Part shown: positions 29,574-36,466 of the stretch, in pieces | Position numbering within the stretch: the stretch's first letter is position 1 | Layout of the letters: each line of letters begins with the position of its first letter | Assembly: GCA_016176415.1 (NCBI GenBank) | Contig: JACOXH010000006.1 | Coordinates: forward strand, 1 to 41,941 | Length of the DNA: 41,941 bases | Reading direction: 5' to 3' | From: Candidatus Daviesbacteria bacterium | GTDB lineage: Bacteria > Patescibacteriota > Microgenomatia > Daviesbacterales > UBA10151 | Made by a program: the position numbers and the translations under genes | The notes under the pieces: model-generated | Told to the model about the DNA's origin: nothing | Databases searched by the model: none | The model's input: only the letters and a program-made list of their open reading frames with translations

Positions 29574-29613
29574 TGATATTAACTTGTGATATAATAGGTG
29601 ATATCATTGATTT
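29574..29613 (+). promoter_or_regulatory. Promoter of the Phd/PIN module with repeated TGATAT words
   Basis: Three TGATAT words, two of them extended -10s: TG-A-TATAAT (hexamer 29590-29595) and TG-A-TATCAT (29602-29607). The latter ends exactly 6 nt before the ATG. The repeated word may also be the antitoxin operator. Confidence 0.55.
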
Positions 29614-29889
29614 ATGTTAAACACCAACAGCATACCGGCCAGAAATTTGCAGAAATCTTATAAATCTATTATTGAGGAAGTTAAGAAAAAAAAGCGCGCA
29701 GTAGTTTTAACCACTAAAAACAAACCTCAGGCTGCAATTGTCAGCTTAGAGGATTTGGAAAAAATTCAACAAGCCAAAGCGAGTCAAGGCACTTTAGAAA
29801 TGATCAAATTGGCGGCAGAGAATAAAAAGGAATTAAAACTTTTGCCGGCTGATCTCCGTAAAAAGGCAGACCAAATCCTTTATGGCTAA
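29614..29889 (+). CDS. Phd/YefM-like antitoxin of a PIN-toxin module
   Basis: 91 aa. SIPARNLQKSYKSIIEEVKKKKRAVVLTTKNKPQAAIVSLEDLEKI is the Phd/YefM N-terminal fold; the C-terminal part (LKLLPADLRKKADQILYG) should wrap the toxin. It overlaps the PIN-domain gene by 8 bp. It probably represses its own promoter. Confidence 0.82.
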   Translation: MLNTNSIPARNLQKSYKSIIEEVKKKKRAVVLTTKNKPQAAIVSLEDLEKIQQAKASQGTLEMIKLAAENKKELKLLPADLRKKADQILYG

Positions 29890-30301
29890 AGTTGTAGTGG
29901 TTGATTCAGATGCAGTTTTTGCGCTCTATAATCCAAACGATCCGTTAAATGTTAAGGCAACTAGGACTTTTGAGCAATTGACTACAAAGGGTTTTAAACT
30001 GATTTATCCCAGTTCGGTTATTTTTGAGGTAATATCGTTATTTCAACGTGTGTTACCTACACCCAAAATAACCAAAAAGCTTATAGAGATAATCCAAACT
30101 GAGGCTTTAATCATTCATATTGTTGATGAGGAGATTTTAAAAGAATCTACTGTCATTTTTGATCCTGCCGGAAGCAAGAAAAATACTTTAATTGATTGTT
30201 CGGTAGCTGCTGTAGCCAGAAAAATAAAAGCTGACGGGGTATTTTCCTATGATAGTTTTTACGCTAAGTTAGGTTTGAAGCCTGCAGAAGAATTAATTTA
30301 A
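29882..30301 (+). CDS. PIN-domain (VapC-like) ribonuclease toxin
   Basis: 139 aa. PIN acidic residues appear in order: VVVDSDAVFAL (first Asp), PSSVIFEVISLF (Glu), NTLIDCSVAAVAR (Asp) and GVFSYDSFYAKLG (last Asp). Toxins of this group cut specific RNAs, often tRNA or rRNA, with Mg2+. It appears intact and is coupled to the antitoxin above. Confidence 0.87.
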   Translation: MAKVVVVDSDAVFALYNPNDPLNVKATRTFEQLTTKGFKLIYPSSVIFEVISLFQRVLPTPKITKKLIEIIQTEALIIHIVDEEILKESTVIFDPAGSKKNTLIDCSVAAVARKIKADGVFSYDSFYAKLGLKPAEELI

Positions 30302-30309
30302 TTTCCCAC

Positions 30310-30344
30310 TTGAAAAAAGGGGCAGATTTAATTAGGATCATTCC
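30310..30344 (+). promoter_or_regulatory. Promoter of the dcd operon
   Basis: TTGAAA (30310-30315), 17 bp, TAGGAT (30333-30338), then CATTCC and the ATG at 30345. Confidence 0.6.
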
Positions 30345-30989
30345 ATGGATATTTCCAAAGATATTTTAGGAACTCTTCCTGACTGGGTCATAAAAAAGCA
30401 TATTAAAAAAGGCATTATCAAAATCGATCCGCTTCCTAAAGATTGGGAAAATTGCGTTGACGAGGTAACTGTTGATTTTCATTTGGGAAGCAAACTTAGG
30501 GTTTTTACTGACCAGGGGTTAAACACTATTGATACAAAATATGCCACCAAAGAAGACATGGAATCTATGATGAGGTTGGTGGAACTTAAACCAGGTCAGC
30601 CATTTATCCTGACAGAGCATGATTTCGTAATTGCCACCACCAAAGAAAGACTGACTCTGCCTGATAATATTGTGGGTCACCTGCATGGTAAAAGCTCTCT
30701 TGCAAGACTGGGAGTGGTTGTTCATTCCACTGCAGCCAGATTTGATCCTGGTTGGGATGGTCATCCGGTTTTGGAATTCGGCACTTTTTTAAAAGGGAAA
30801 AAGTTAGTAATTTATGAAGGGTCTCCAATTTGTGCTTTTTCTTTTGAAAAGTTAGCTGCGCCTGTGGAGCGGTCATATAAGAGTAGCCCTAACAATAGAT
30901 ATGGGGGAAGCGATTTACCTGAAGTGTCGAATATAACGGGGAAACGGGCTCATCATGGCAAAAAGCACCGCTCGACTAGTAGAATCTGA
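30345..30989 (+). CDS. dcd: dCTP deaminase
   Basis: 214 aa. Trimeric dUTPase-like fold; converts dCTP to dUTP, or to dUMP if bifunctional. Signature GHLHGKSSLARLGVVVHSTAARFDPGWDGHPVLEF includes the catalytic Glu in VLEF; the usual Arg of GRSSLARLG is Lys here. AFSFEKLAAPVERSY and NNRYGG at the C terminus also match. Followed by a dUTPase-like protein, thyA and folA, so the run leads from dCTP to dTMP. The C-terminal tail is basic and long. Confidence 0.88.
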   Translation: MDISKDILGTLPDWVIKKHIKKGIIKIDPLPKDWENCVDEVTVDFHLGSKLRVFTDQGLNTIDTKYATKEDMESMMRLVELKPGQPFILTEHDFVIATTKERLTLPDNIVGHLHGKSSLARLGVVVHSTAARFDPGWDGHPVLEFGTFLKGKKLVIYEGSPICAFSFEKLAAPVERSYKSSPNNRYGGSDLPEVSNITGKRAHHGKKHRSTSRI

Positions 30990-31020
30990 AACATAAGTTT
31001 ATTCTCTAGTCTCGCTATGG

Positions 31021-31090
31021 GAAGATTTTGTGACGGGCAACTGCACACAAAATCTTCTAAAGACCGAAGGTCGCAAGCTTTGCTTATTGC
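31021..31090. repeat. Hairpin repeat between dcd and the dUTPase-like gene
   Basis: A perfect 12-bp stem GAAGATTTTGTG/CACAAAATCTTC (31021-31057, loop of 13) is followed by GACC-GAA-GGTC and CGCAAGCTTTGCTTA. The last part is shared, inverted, with the in-frame repeat in topA (22145-22200). No T-run, so it is not a standard terminator. Confidence 0.8.
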
Positions 31091-31122
31091 TTTTATGCTC
31101 ATGATTTCGCCCTTTTAATATT

Positions 31123-31689
31123 ATGAGCGTTCTTGGTCTAAACGAAATCCATAAAAGAATTAAAAGAAGTAAACTGATAGAGAATTTAGGTTCGCGTGAC
31201 CTGAAGAATCCTGAAGGTGTGGGGATAGATTTAAGGTTAGGCTCCGTTTATAAGATTACCAAAGGAGGGGCTTTTATTGAAGCAGATGGGGAAGTTCAGT
31301 TGGGTAAGAGAAAGGGAGTAGAAACTAAAGTTATAGCAGAATATGCAGAAGGTAAGGTGCAAAAAGAAATTGTGATCAAACCCGGGGAATATTATCTTGT
31401 TCAAACTGTTGAGTCTTTGAATACGCCTTCTGATCTTATGCCAATAGTTCATGTCAGAACGTCTCTTTTTAGAGCAGGTTTACTTCTTTTAAATTCAAAA
31501 ACAGATCCAGGCTACTGTGGTAAGCTCACCATGGGCCTAACAAATTTGAGTCCTTTTCCTGTTAAGCTGCAAATAGGAGCCAGAGTGTGCAATATAATTT
31601 TTCATAAAATTGAAGGGAAAACAGTAGCATACAGGGGACAGCATCAGGGCGGCAGGGTGAGTCCCAAAAAAGAAGAACGACAAGTATGA
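31123..31689 (+). CDS. dUTPase/dCTP deaminase-superfamily protein, dUTPase-like
   Basis: 188 aa. The trimeric fold is seen in GVGIDLRLGSVYKI, HVRTSLFRAGLLLLNSKTDPGYCGKLTMGLTN and PFPVKLQIGARVCNIIFHKIEG. The catalytic Glu of dCTP deaminases (VLEF in the neighbour) is TMGL here, so it is unlikely to deaminate. The D-x-G-Y-x-G segment resembles the third motif of dUTPases. A dUTP-hydrolysing role giving dUMP for thyA fits the 4-bp overlap with thyA. The substrate is inferred, not shown. No Shine-Dalgarno sequence or leaderless -10 was seen at its start. Confidence 0.7.
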   Translation: MSVLGLNEIHKRIKRSKLIENLGSRDLKNPEGVGIDLRLGSVYKITKGGAFIEADGEVQLGKRKGVETKVIAEYAEGKVQKEIVIKPGEYYLVQTVESLNTPSDLMPIVHVRTSLFRAGLLLLNSKTDPGYCGKLTMGLTNLSPFPVKLQIGARVCNIIFHKIEGKTVAYRGQHQGGRVSPKKEERQV

Positions 31690-32648
31690 GTAAACTTAAA
31701 CACGGAGAGGATCAGTACTTAGATTTATTAAAAGACATACTTAAAAATGGTGTTAAAAAAATAGACCGGGGTACTGATGTGGCTCTTTACAGTGTTTTTG
31801 GCAGACAAATCAGATTTGATCTGTCAAAAGGTTTCCCGCTTTTAACTACTAAAAAAGTTTACTGGAAAGGGGTTTTGGATGAGTTGTATTGGTTTTTTTC
31901 AGGACAAACAAATATTAAATATTTAGTAGATAACAATGTGCATATCTGGGATGATTACCCGTATAAAATTTATAAGAAGAGTCAAGGAAAAAAGTCTAGA
32001 CTCTTAACTAAAGAAGAATTTATTCAAAAAATTGCCACGGATAAAAAGTTTGCCAAAGAATGGGGCAATCTCCCAAGAATCTATGGGGAGATGTGGAGAA
32101 AGTGGCCTACAAAATATGGAAAACCCATTGATCAGCTTAAATGGATAGTACAAGAGCTAAAAGATGATCCTGATGCTAAAAACTTAATAGTAAACTCATG
32201 GAATCCTGAATATCTTTATACTATGGCCAGAAAACAGGATACCTCATATTTTCCTATCTGTCACAACATGTTTCAGATTAACCAAAGAGCAGGCAAATTA
32301 TCTCTGCAGCTTTATCACAGAAGCGCTGATGTATTTTTAGGTGTACCATTTAACATTGCCAGTTATGCTCTTTTGACTTTAATTTTGGCAAGGATTACCG
32401 GTTACGAGCCAGGGGAATTTATTCACGTATTTGGTGATGTGCATATTTATGAAAATCACCTGGCAGCTGTAAAAGAGCAGTTGAAAAGAAAACCAAAGCC
32501 TTTTCCGACAATTAAAATTGACCCAAAACTTAAAAAAATTGAGGATTTTAAACCGGAGCTTATAACTTTAGAAAATTATGATCCGCACCCTACTATTAAA
32601 GCAGAATTAACAGTAGCAGGAGGTTTTTATGAAAAAGATAAAAATTAG
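31686..32648 (+). CDS. thyA: Thymidylate synthase
   Basis: 320 aa. Methylates dUMP to dTMP with methylene-THF. Conserved FPLLTTKKVYWKGVLDELYWF, active-site Cys in YFPICHNMFQ, LQLYHRSADVFLGVPFNIASYALL, GDVHIYENHL and the C-terminal DPHPTIKAELTVAGG. It carries the longer insertion (about 40 residues) after NNVHIWDDYPY found in some bacterial ThyAs; within it GAGTCAAGGAAAAA resembles the dispersed GAGTC repeat. It overlaps folA by 20 bp, and folA has a Shine-Dalgarno AGGAGG inside thyA. Confidence 0.96.
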   Translation: MSKLKHGEDQYLDLLKDILKNGVKKIDRGTDVALYSVFGRQIRFDLSKGFPLLTTKKVYWKGVLDELYWFFSGQTNIKYLVDNNVHIWDDYPYKIYKKSQGKKSRLLTKEEFIQKIATDKKFAKEWGNLPRIYGEMWRKWPTKYGKPIDQLKWIVQELKDDPDAKNLIVNSWNPEYLYTMARKQDTSYFPICHNMFQINQRAGKLSLQLYHRSADVFLGVPFNIASYALLTLILARITGYEPGEFIHVFGDVHIYENHLAAVKEQLKRKPKPFPTIKIDPKLKKIEDFKPELITLENYDPHPTIKAELTVAGGFYEKDKN

Positions 32649-33129
32649 TGCCATTGTAGCCATTGATGAAAAAAGAGGGATTGGTAAAAATAATCAGCTT
32701 CTTTTCCATATTAAAGAAGATTTTGAAAGGATGCACAAAATTATCGCAGGACATCCTTTGATTATGGGCAGAAAAACCCATGATTCAATCGGCAGAGTTA
32801 TTCCGGGCGCTCCAAATTTTGTTATCACCCGTGATCCTGAGTATAAAAAGCAACACACTGAAGGTTGTATTGTTGTTTCATCTGTGGAAGAGGCTTTAGA
32901 AAAGGCTAAAGCAAGCGAGCATCATGGAGAGATTTTCATTTTTGGAGGGGGAGAGATTTATAAACAAGCTATGCCCGTAACTGACAAAATTTATCTAACA
33001 CTGGTTAAAGGTGATTTTGGTGCTGATACATTTTTCCCTGACTATTCAGATTTTAAAAAAGTAGTTTATCAGTCAGAAGAAAAAGAATCTATTGGTCTAA
33101 AATACAAATTTATTGATCTGGAGAAATAG
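32629..33129 (+). CDS. folA: Dihydrofolate reductase
   Basis: 166 aa. Regenerates THF after thyA. ISAIVAIDEKRGIGKNNQLLFHIKEDFERM shows the NADPH/folate cleft, with Glu in HIKEDF at the catalytic acidic position; HPLIMGRKTHDSIG, NFVITRD, IFIFGGGEIYKQAMP (glycine-rich) and TFFPDYSDF follow. The start is set by AGGAGG 5 nt before the ATG, inside the end of thyA. Confidence 0.95.
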   Translation: MKKIKISAIVAIDEKRGIGKNNQLLFHIKEDFERMHKIIAGHPLIMGRKTHDSIGRVIPGAPNFVITRDPEYKKQHTEGCIVVSSVEEALEKAKASEHHGEIFIFGGGEIYKQAMPVTDKIYLTLVKGDFGADTFFPDYSDFKKVVYQSEEKESIGLKYKFIDLEK

Positions 33130-33172
33130 GATTATATTGAAATTTTAATCATTTTAATATATAAACTTATTT

Positions 33173-33382
33173 ATGAATTTAGCAAGATTTATTGAAATGG
33201 GAGTGATAATCGGTACAGCCGCCGGTATGTCTCCAGCAGAATATAGTAGAGTTTTATTAGCTACGGATTATTCTGTCAGAAAGGGTAGCCCTTCCTATGG
33301 AAAGTACAGAAGTGCCATGGCATATTCCGGTAGACAGCATCCTACTTCAAGATTATTTAACCGACGAATAATGGACCGTTGA
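33173..33382 (+). CDS. Hypothetical small protein
   Basis: 69 aa, not recognised. A short hydrophobic first segment (FIEMGVIIGTAAGM) and a basic, Arg/Ser/Tyr-rich remainder (YGKYRSAMAYSGRQHPTSRLFNRRIMDR). TATAAA/TAAACT lies 5-7 nt before the ATG, close to the leaderless spacing seen elsewhere, which supports a real gene; coding evidence is otherwise weak. Confidence 0.45.
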   Translation: MNLARFIEMGVIIGTAAGMSPAEYSRVLLATDYSVRKGSPSYGKYRSAMAYSGRQHPTSRLFNRRIMDR

Positions 33383-33477
33383 TTAATTTAACTGAGTTTG
33401 TTAGAATACAAAGATTAAACATCTATCAGTTTCATTTTCCTGAAACTATATGCTGGTAGAGGTGATCAAGGAAAACA
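33379..33477 (+). promoter_or_regulatory. Promoter and structured leader of rpsB
   Basis: TTGATT (33379-33384), 17 bp, TG-T-TAGAAT (hexamer 33402-33407). The leader of about 64 nt contains AGTTTC-ATTTTCCT-GAAACT, a possible regulatory hairpin, and AAGGA before the ATG. One of the few long leaders in this window; autoregulation by S2 is possible. Confidence 0.6.
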
Positions 33478-34311
33478 ATGTATAAACTTCCTTCATTACA
33501 AGAATTACTGGAAGCTGGTGTTCATTTCGGACATCAGGTTCGTCGTGGTCATCCCAGAATGAAACCGTATATTTATGGTGCCAGAGAGGGTGTTCATGTT
33601 ATAGATTTAACCCAGTCAGAAAAATATCTTAAAGAGGCTGCACAGTTTGTTTATGACTTAGGTAAAGAAGGAAAAGTTTTGCTTTTTGTGGGAACAAAAA
33701 AACAAGCAAGGCCTATTATTGAAGAAGCAGCTAAAAAACTGGAAGCCCCGTATTTGATAGAAAGATGGATGGGTGGATTCTTGACCAATTTTTCAGAAAT
33801 TCAAAAAAATATCAAAAAGCTAAAAGAATATTTGGATCAAAAAGAAAAAGGACAACTTTCCAAATATACTAAAAAAGAACAGCTTTTACTTGAAAGAAAG
33901 ATGGGTAAATTACAAAGAGACTTTGCAGGAGTAATGACTATGGCTTCTTTGCCTGATGCCATTTTTGTAGTGGATGCAGTTTCAGATAATATTGCGATCA
34001 GGGAAGCAAACCGTTTGGGGATCAAAGTGGCTGCAATTGCTGATTCAAATTGTGATCCTACTGAAATTGATTATCCTGTTCCGGGTAATGATGATGCTAT
34101 AAAGTCGATTAAGATATTAGTTGAAGCAATAGCTTCTGCTTATGAGGAAGGAAAAAAAGAAGCAGGCGAAGCAGCTGAAAAAGCTGCTAAGAAAGCAGAA
34201 GAAGATAAAAAAACAGCAGATGAACTGTCTGAAAAGTTAAAAGTAGAAGTAGTAGCAGCAGAAGAGAGGTTAGAGAAAAAAGCAGTAAAAGATTCTGAAC
34301 GCGTAGTCTAA
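33478..34311 (+). CDS. rpsB: 30S ribosomal protein uS2
   Basis: 277 aa. Typical S2 start LPSLQELLEAGVHFGHQVRRGHPRMKPYIYGAREGVHVIDL, then VLFVGTKKQARPIIEEAAK, RWMGGFLTNF, LPDAIFVVDAVSDNIAIREANRLGIKVAAIADSNCDP. The C-terminal ~50 residues are a Lys/Ala/Glu-rich extension. It is placed directly before tsf, as in most bacteria, 0 bp apart. The leader hairpin and Shine-Dalgarno sequence distinguish it from the leaderless genes around. Confidence 0.97.
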   Translation: MYKLPSLQELLEAGVHFGHQVRRGHPRMKPYIYGAREGVHVIDLTQSEKYLKEAAQFVYDLGKEGKVLLFVGTKKQARPIIEEAAKKLEAPYLIERWMGGFLTNFSEIQKNIKKLKEYLDQKEKGQLSKYTKKEQLLLERKMGKLQRDFAGVMTMASLPDAIFVVDAVSDNIAIREANRLGIKVAAIADSNCDPTEIDYPVPGNDDAIKSIKILVEAIASAYEEGKKEAGEAAEKAAKKAEEDKKTADELSEKLKVEVVAAEERLEKKAVKDSERVV

Positions 34312-34761
34312 ATGAACATAGAAGACCTAAAAAAGTTACGGGAAGAAACCGGAGCAGGGATTGCCGACTGTAAGGAGGCCCTGAGCTTGTCGAAGGGCGA
34401 CATCAATAAAGCAAAAGATTGGCTTAAGAAAAAAGGGCTGGATAAAGCTTTTTCCAAAGGAGGCAGGGAAGTAAAATCAGGTATCGTAGATGTTTATTCT
34501 CACGCAGGTAAAGTAGGAGTATTGGTAGAACTTCTTTGTGAGACAGATTTTGTGGCAAGGACAGATGATTTTAAAAATTTGGCTCACGAGTTATCTTTAC
34601 AAATTGCTTCCATGAATCCTTCTTCAGTAGAAGAGCTTTTATCGCAGGAGTACATTAGGGACAATTCTCAAACAGTAGATCAACTTATTAAGGGAACAGT
34701 AGGAAAGTTGGGAGAAAATATTTTAGTTGGAAGATTTGAAAGAATTGCATTAGGAGAATAA
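34312..34761 (+). CDS. tsf: Elongation factor Ts, short form
   Basis: 149 aa; many homologues are 200-290. The N-terminal UBA-like domain IEDLKKLREETGAGIADCKEAL and the core CETDFVARTDDF, which contacts EF-Tu, are present; the coiled coil and second core repeat are missing. It catalyses GDP release from EF-Tu. Residues ALSLSKGDIN are encoded by a copy of the widespread word CCTGAGCTTGTCGAAGGG, without changing the protein length. Lies between rpsB and frr, sharing 1 bp with frr. Confidence 0.92.
   Translation: MNIEDLKKLREETGAGIADCKEALSLSKGDINKAKDWLKKKGLDKAFSKGGREVKSGIVDVYSHAGKVGVLVELLCETDFVARTDDFKNLAHELSLQIASMNPSSVEELLSQEYIRDNSQTVDQLIKGTVGKLGENILVGRFERIALGE
34379..34398. repeat. CCTGAGCTTGTCGAAGGG word inside tsf
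   Basis: CCCTGAGCTTGTCGAAGGGC, with CCC/GGG ends, resembles the CCTGAGC...CGAAGG words of the dispersed repeats. It lies in the helix turn of the UBA-like domain and fits the expected length. Confidence 0.55.
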
Positions 34762-35315
34762 TGGATCCTGTTTTAACTGACCCAAACGCCAAAATTGATG
34801 CAGCCTTGCACCATTTTAAGATGGAAATTGCCGGTATCCGTGCTGGCAGAGCAAACCCTGCTTTAATTGAAAATATCCCCGTTGAAGCATATGGAGGAAA
34901 AATGAAACTGAATGAAGTGGGAAATATTTCAGCTCCCCAACCCTCGCTTTTAACAGTTACTGTTTGGGATGCCTCTATTTTGCAAAATGTAATCAAAGGA
35001 ATTCAGGAAGCAAATATTGGGTTAAATCCTTCAAATGAAGGAACTTTGATCAGGTTGGCAATCCCGCCTTTAACTCAGGAAAGAAGGGAAGAATTTATTA
35101 AACTTTTACATCAAAAAATAGAAGAAGCAAGTGTTTCTATCAGGCAAATAAGGCAGGATTTTAGAAATGAATGGAAGAAAGAGCAGGAAGCAGGCCAACT
35201 TGGAGAAGATGAATTTTTCAGAAGAGAAAAGATTTTGCAAGAGTTAATAGATAAAAAGATTTTAGAAATTGAACAATTAGGTAAAGCTAAAGAGGAAGAA
35301 TTAACTCAAATTTAA
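34761..35315 (+). CDS. frr: Ribosome recycling factor
   Basis: 184 aa, normal length. KIDAALHHFKMEIAGIRAGRANPALIENIPVEAYG is the family start with the conserved IRxGRA-P; IPPLTQERREEFIKLLHQKIEEASVSIRQIRQD shows the hinge and helical bundle. With EF-G it splits post-termination ribosomes. Overlaps tsf and the RseP-like gene by 1 bp each, indicating one operon. Confidence 0.96.
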   Translation: MDPVLTDPNAKIDAALHHFKMEIAGIRAGRANPALIENIPVEAYGGKMKLNEVGNISAPQPSLLTVTVWDASILQNVIKGIQEANIGLNPSNEGTLIRLAIPPLTQERREEFIKLLHQKIEEASVSIRQIRQDFRNEWKKEQEAGQLGEDEFFRREKILQELIDKKILEIEQLGKAKEEELTQI

Positions 35316-36409
35316 TGTTTTTATCCATAATTATTTTTATCATCACGCTATTAGTTTTAGTTCTAATCCATGAATTTGGGCATTTTTTGATGGCCAAAAG
35401 ATTTGGGATAAAAGTTTTGGAGTTTGGTTTTGGGATTCCTCCCAGAGCAATTGGCAAAAAAATAGGGGAAACAATTTATTCTCTAAACTGGTTGCTTCTA
35501 GGGGGATTTGTGAGGCTTTTGGGTGAAGATGAAGAAAGTCCGGTAGGTAAAAAAGGAACCAGTGAGCGGGATTTTAGGGCAAAAAGTGTGGGCCAAAGAA
35601 TTGCAGTAGTGGTAGCAGGGGTAGCAATGAATTTATTTTTGGCATGGGTTTTGTTTTACATAGTTATTGCAGGGCAGGGATTTAAAATTATTTATCCTGT
35701 AATGGAGCCTGCAGTTTATATAGCACAACTGGAGAAAGACTTCCCTGCTCAGCAGGCAGGTGTTGAAGTAGGAGAAAAATTAGCAGCTGTAGATGAAAAA
35801 GAGGTTAAAGATATTGAGTCAGCAAGAAACTTGATCAAGTCAAAAGATCAAACTCCTACCACTTTAACTTTAACTGACAGTGACGGGAATAATTTAAGAA
35901 AAGTAACCTTAACTCCAAAAAAGACAGAAAAAGGTGATGTGCTGATCGGAGTAGTATTTAGCCCCATTCCTTTTCGTGAGTACAAAAGCGTGCCTGAAAA
36001 ATTATTTTCAGGTATTACATATTCATGGGATCTGACCAGAATTACATTTATTGGTCTGGGGAAAGTTGTTAGTCAGCTTATTACAGGAGACTTCGGACAG
36101 GCTTCAAAAGCTGTCAGCGGGCCTGTGGGATTGGCAGCTGTGACGGGAAGCATTTTATCTGCAGGATGGGCGGCAATTTTCCCTTACCTTTGGTTTGTAG
36201 GAGTAATATCTTTAACTTTGGCTATATTTAATGTGCTGCCAATACCAGCTTTGGATGGAGGAAGGTTGCTATTTTTGCTGATAGAAGCTGTAACGCGTAA
36301 GAAAGTAAAGGAAGATATCGAAAGAACAGTGCACCAAGTTGGCTTTGCTATCTTAATAGCTTTAGCTCTTTTGGTAACTTATTCTGATATCCGCAAACTC
36401 CTGCCATAA
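35315..36409 (+). CDS. rseP: RseP-like site-2 protease with PDZ domain
   Basis: 364 aa. First membrane helix carries LVLIHEFGHFLMAKRFG (HExxH); the PDZ domain lies at about residues 130-215 (FPAQQAGVEVGEKLAAVDEKEV); the third zinc-ligand motif is FNVLPIPALDGGRLLFLL. Cleaves membrane proteins such as anti-sigma factors or remnant signal peptides. Shorter than E. coli RseP, with one PDZ domain. Last gene of rpsB-tsf-frr-rseP, an order that is common in bacteria. Confidence 0.92.
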   Translation: MFLSIIIFIITLLVLVLIHEFGHFLMAKRFGIKVLEFGFGIPPRAIGKKIGETIYSLNWLLLGGFVRLLGEDEESPVGKKGTSERDFRAKSVGQRIAVVVAGVAMNLFLAWVLFYIVIAGQGFKIIYPVMEPAVYIAQLEKDFPAQQAGVEVGEKLAAVDEKEVKDIESARNLIKSKDQTPTTLTLTDSDGNNLRKVTLTPKKTEKGDVLIGVVFSPIPFREYKSVPEKLFSGITYSWDLTRITFIGLGKVVSQLITGDFGQASKAVSGPVGLAAVTGSILSAGWAAIFPYLWFVGVISLTLAIFNVLPIPALDGGRLLFLLIEAVTRKKVKEDIERTVHQVGFAILIALALLVTYSDIRKLLP

Positions 36410-36417
36410 CTGTTTTC

Positions 36418-36466
36418 TTTACACGCAACTTCGTAAAAAGTATGATTAATGAGGAGGTGTTTTTTA
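36418..36466 (+). promoter_or_regulatory. Promoter and Shine-Dalgarno sequence of proS
   Basis: TTTACA (36418-36423), 17 bp, TATGAT (36441-36446). The predicted mRNA begins at about GAGGAGGTG (36451-36459), a strong Shine-Dalgarno sequence, 7 nt before the ATG at 36467. The track start at 36449 overlaps this sequence and is rejected. Confidence 0.7.

Noticed and set aside
31021-31057. Rho-independent terminator after dcd
   Set aside because: The 12-bp stem is strong but is not followed by a T-run; it belongs to a repeat shared with topA.
31979-32007. Repeat insertion in thyA
   Set aside because: GAGTCAAGGAAAAA matches the GAGTC family, but many ThyAs have a natural insertion at this point, so it is not listed as a separate feature.
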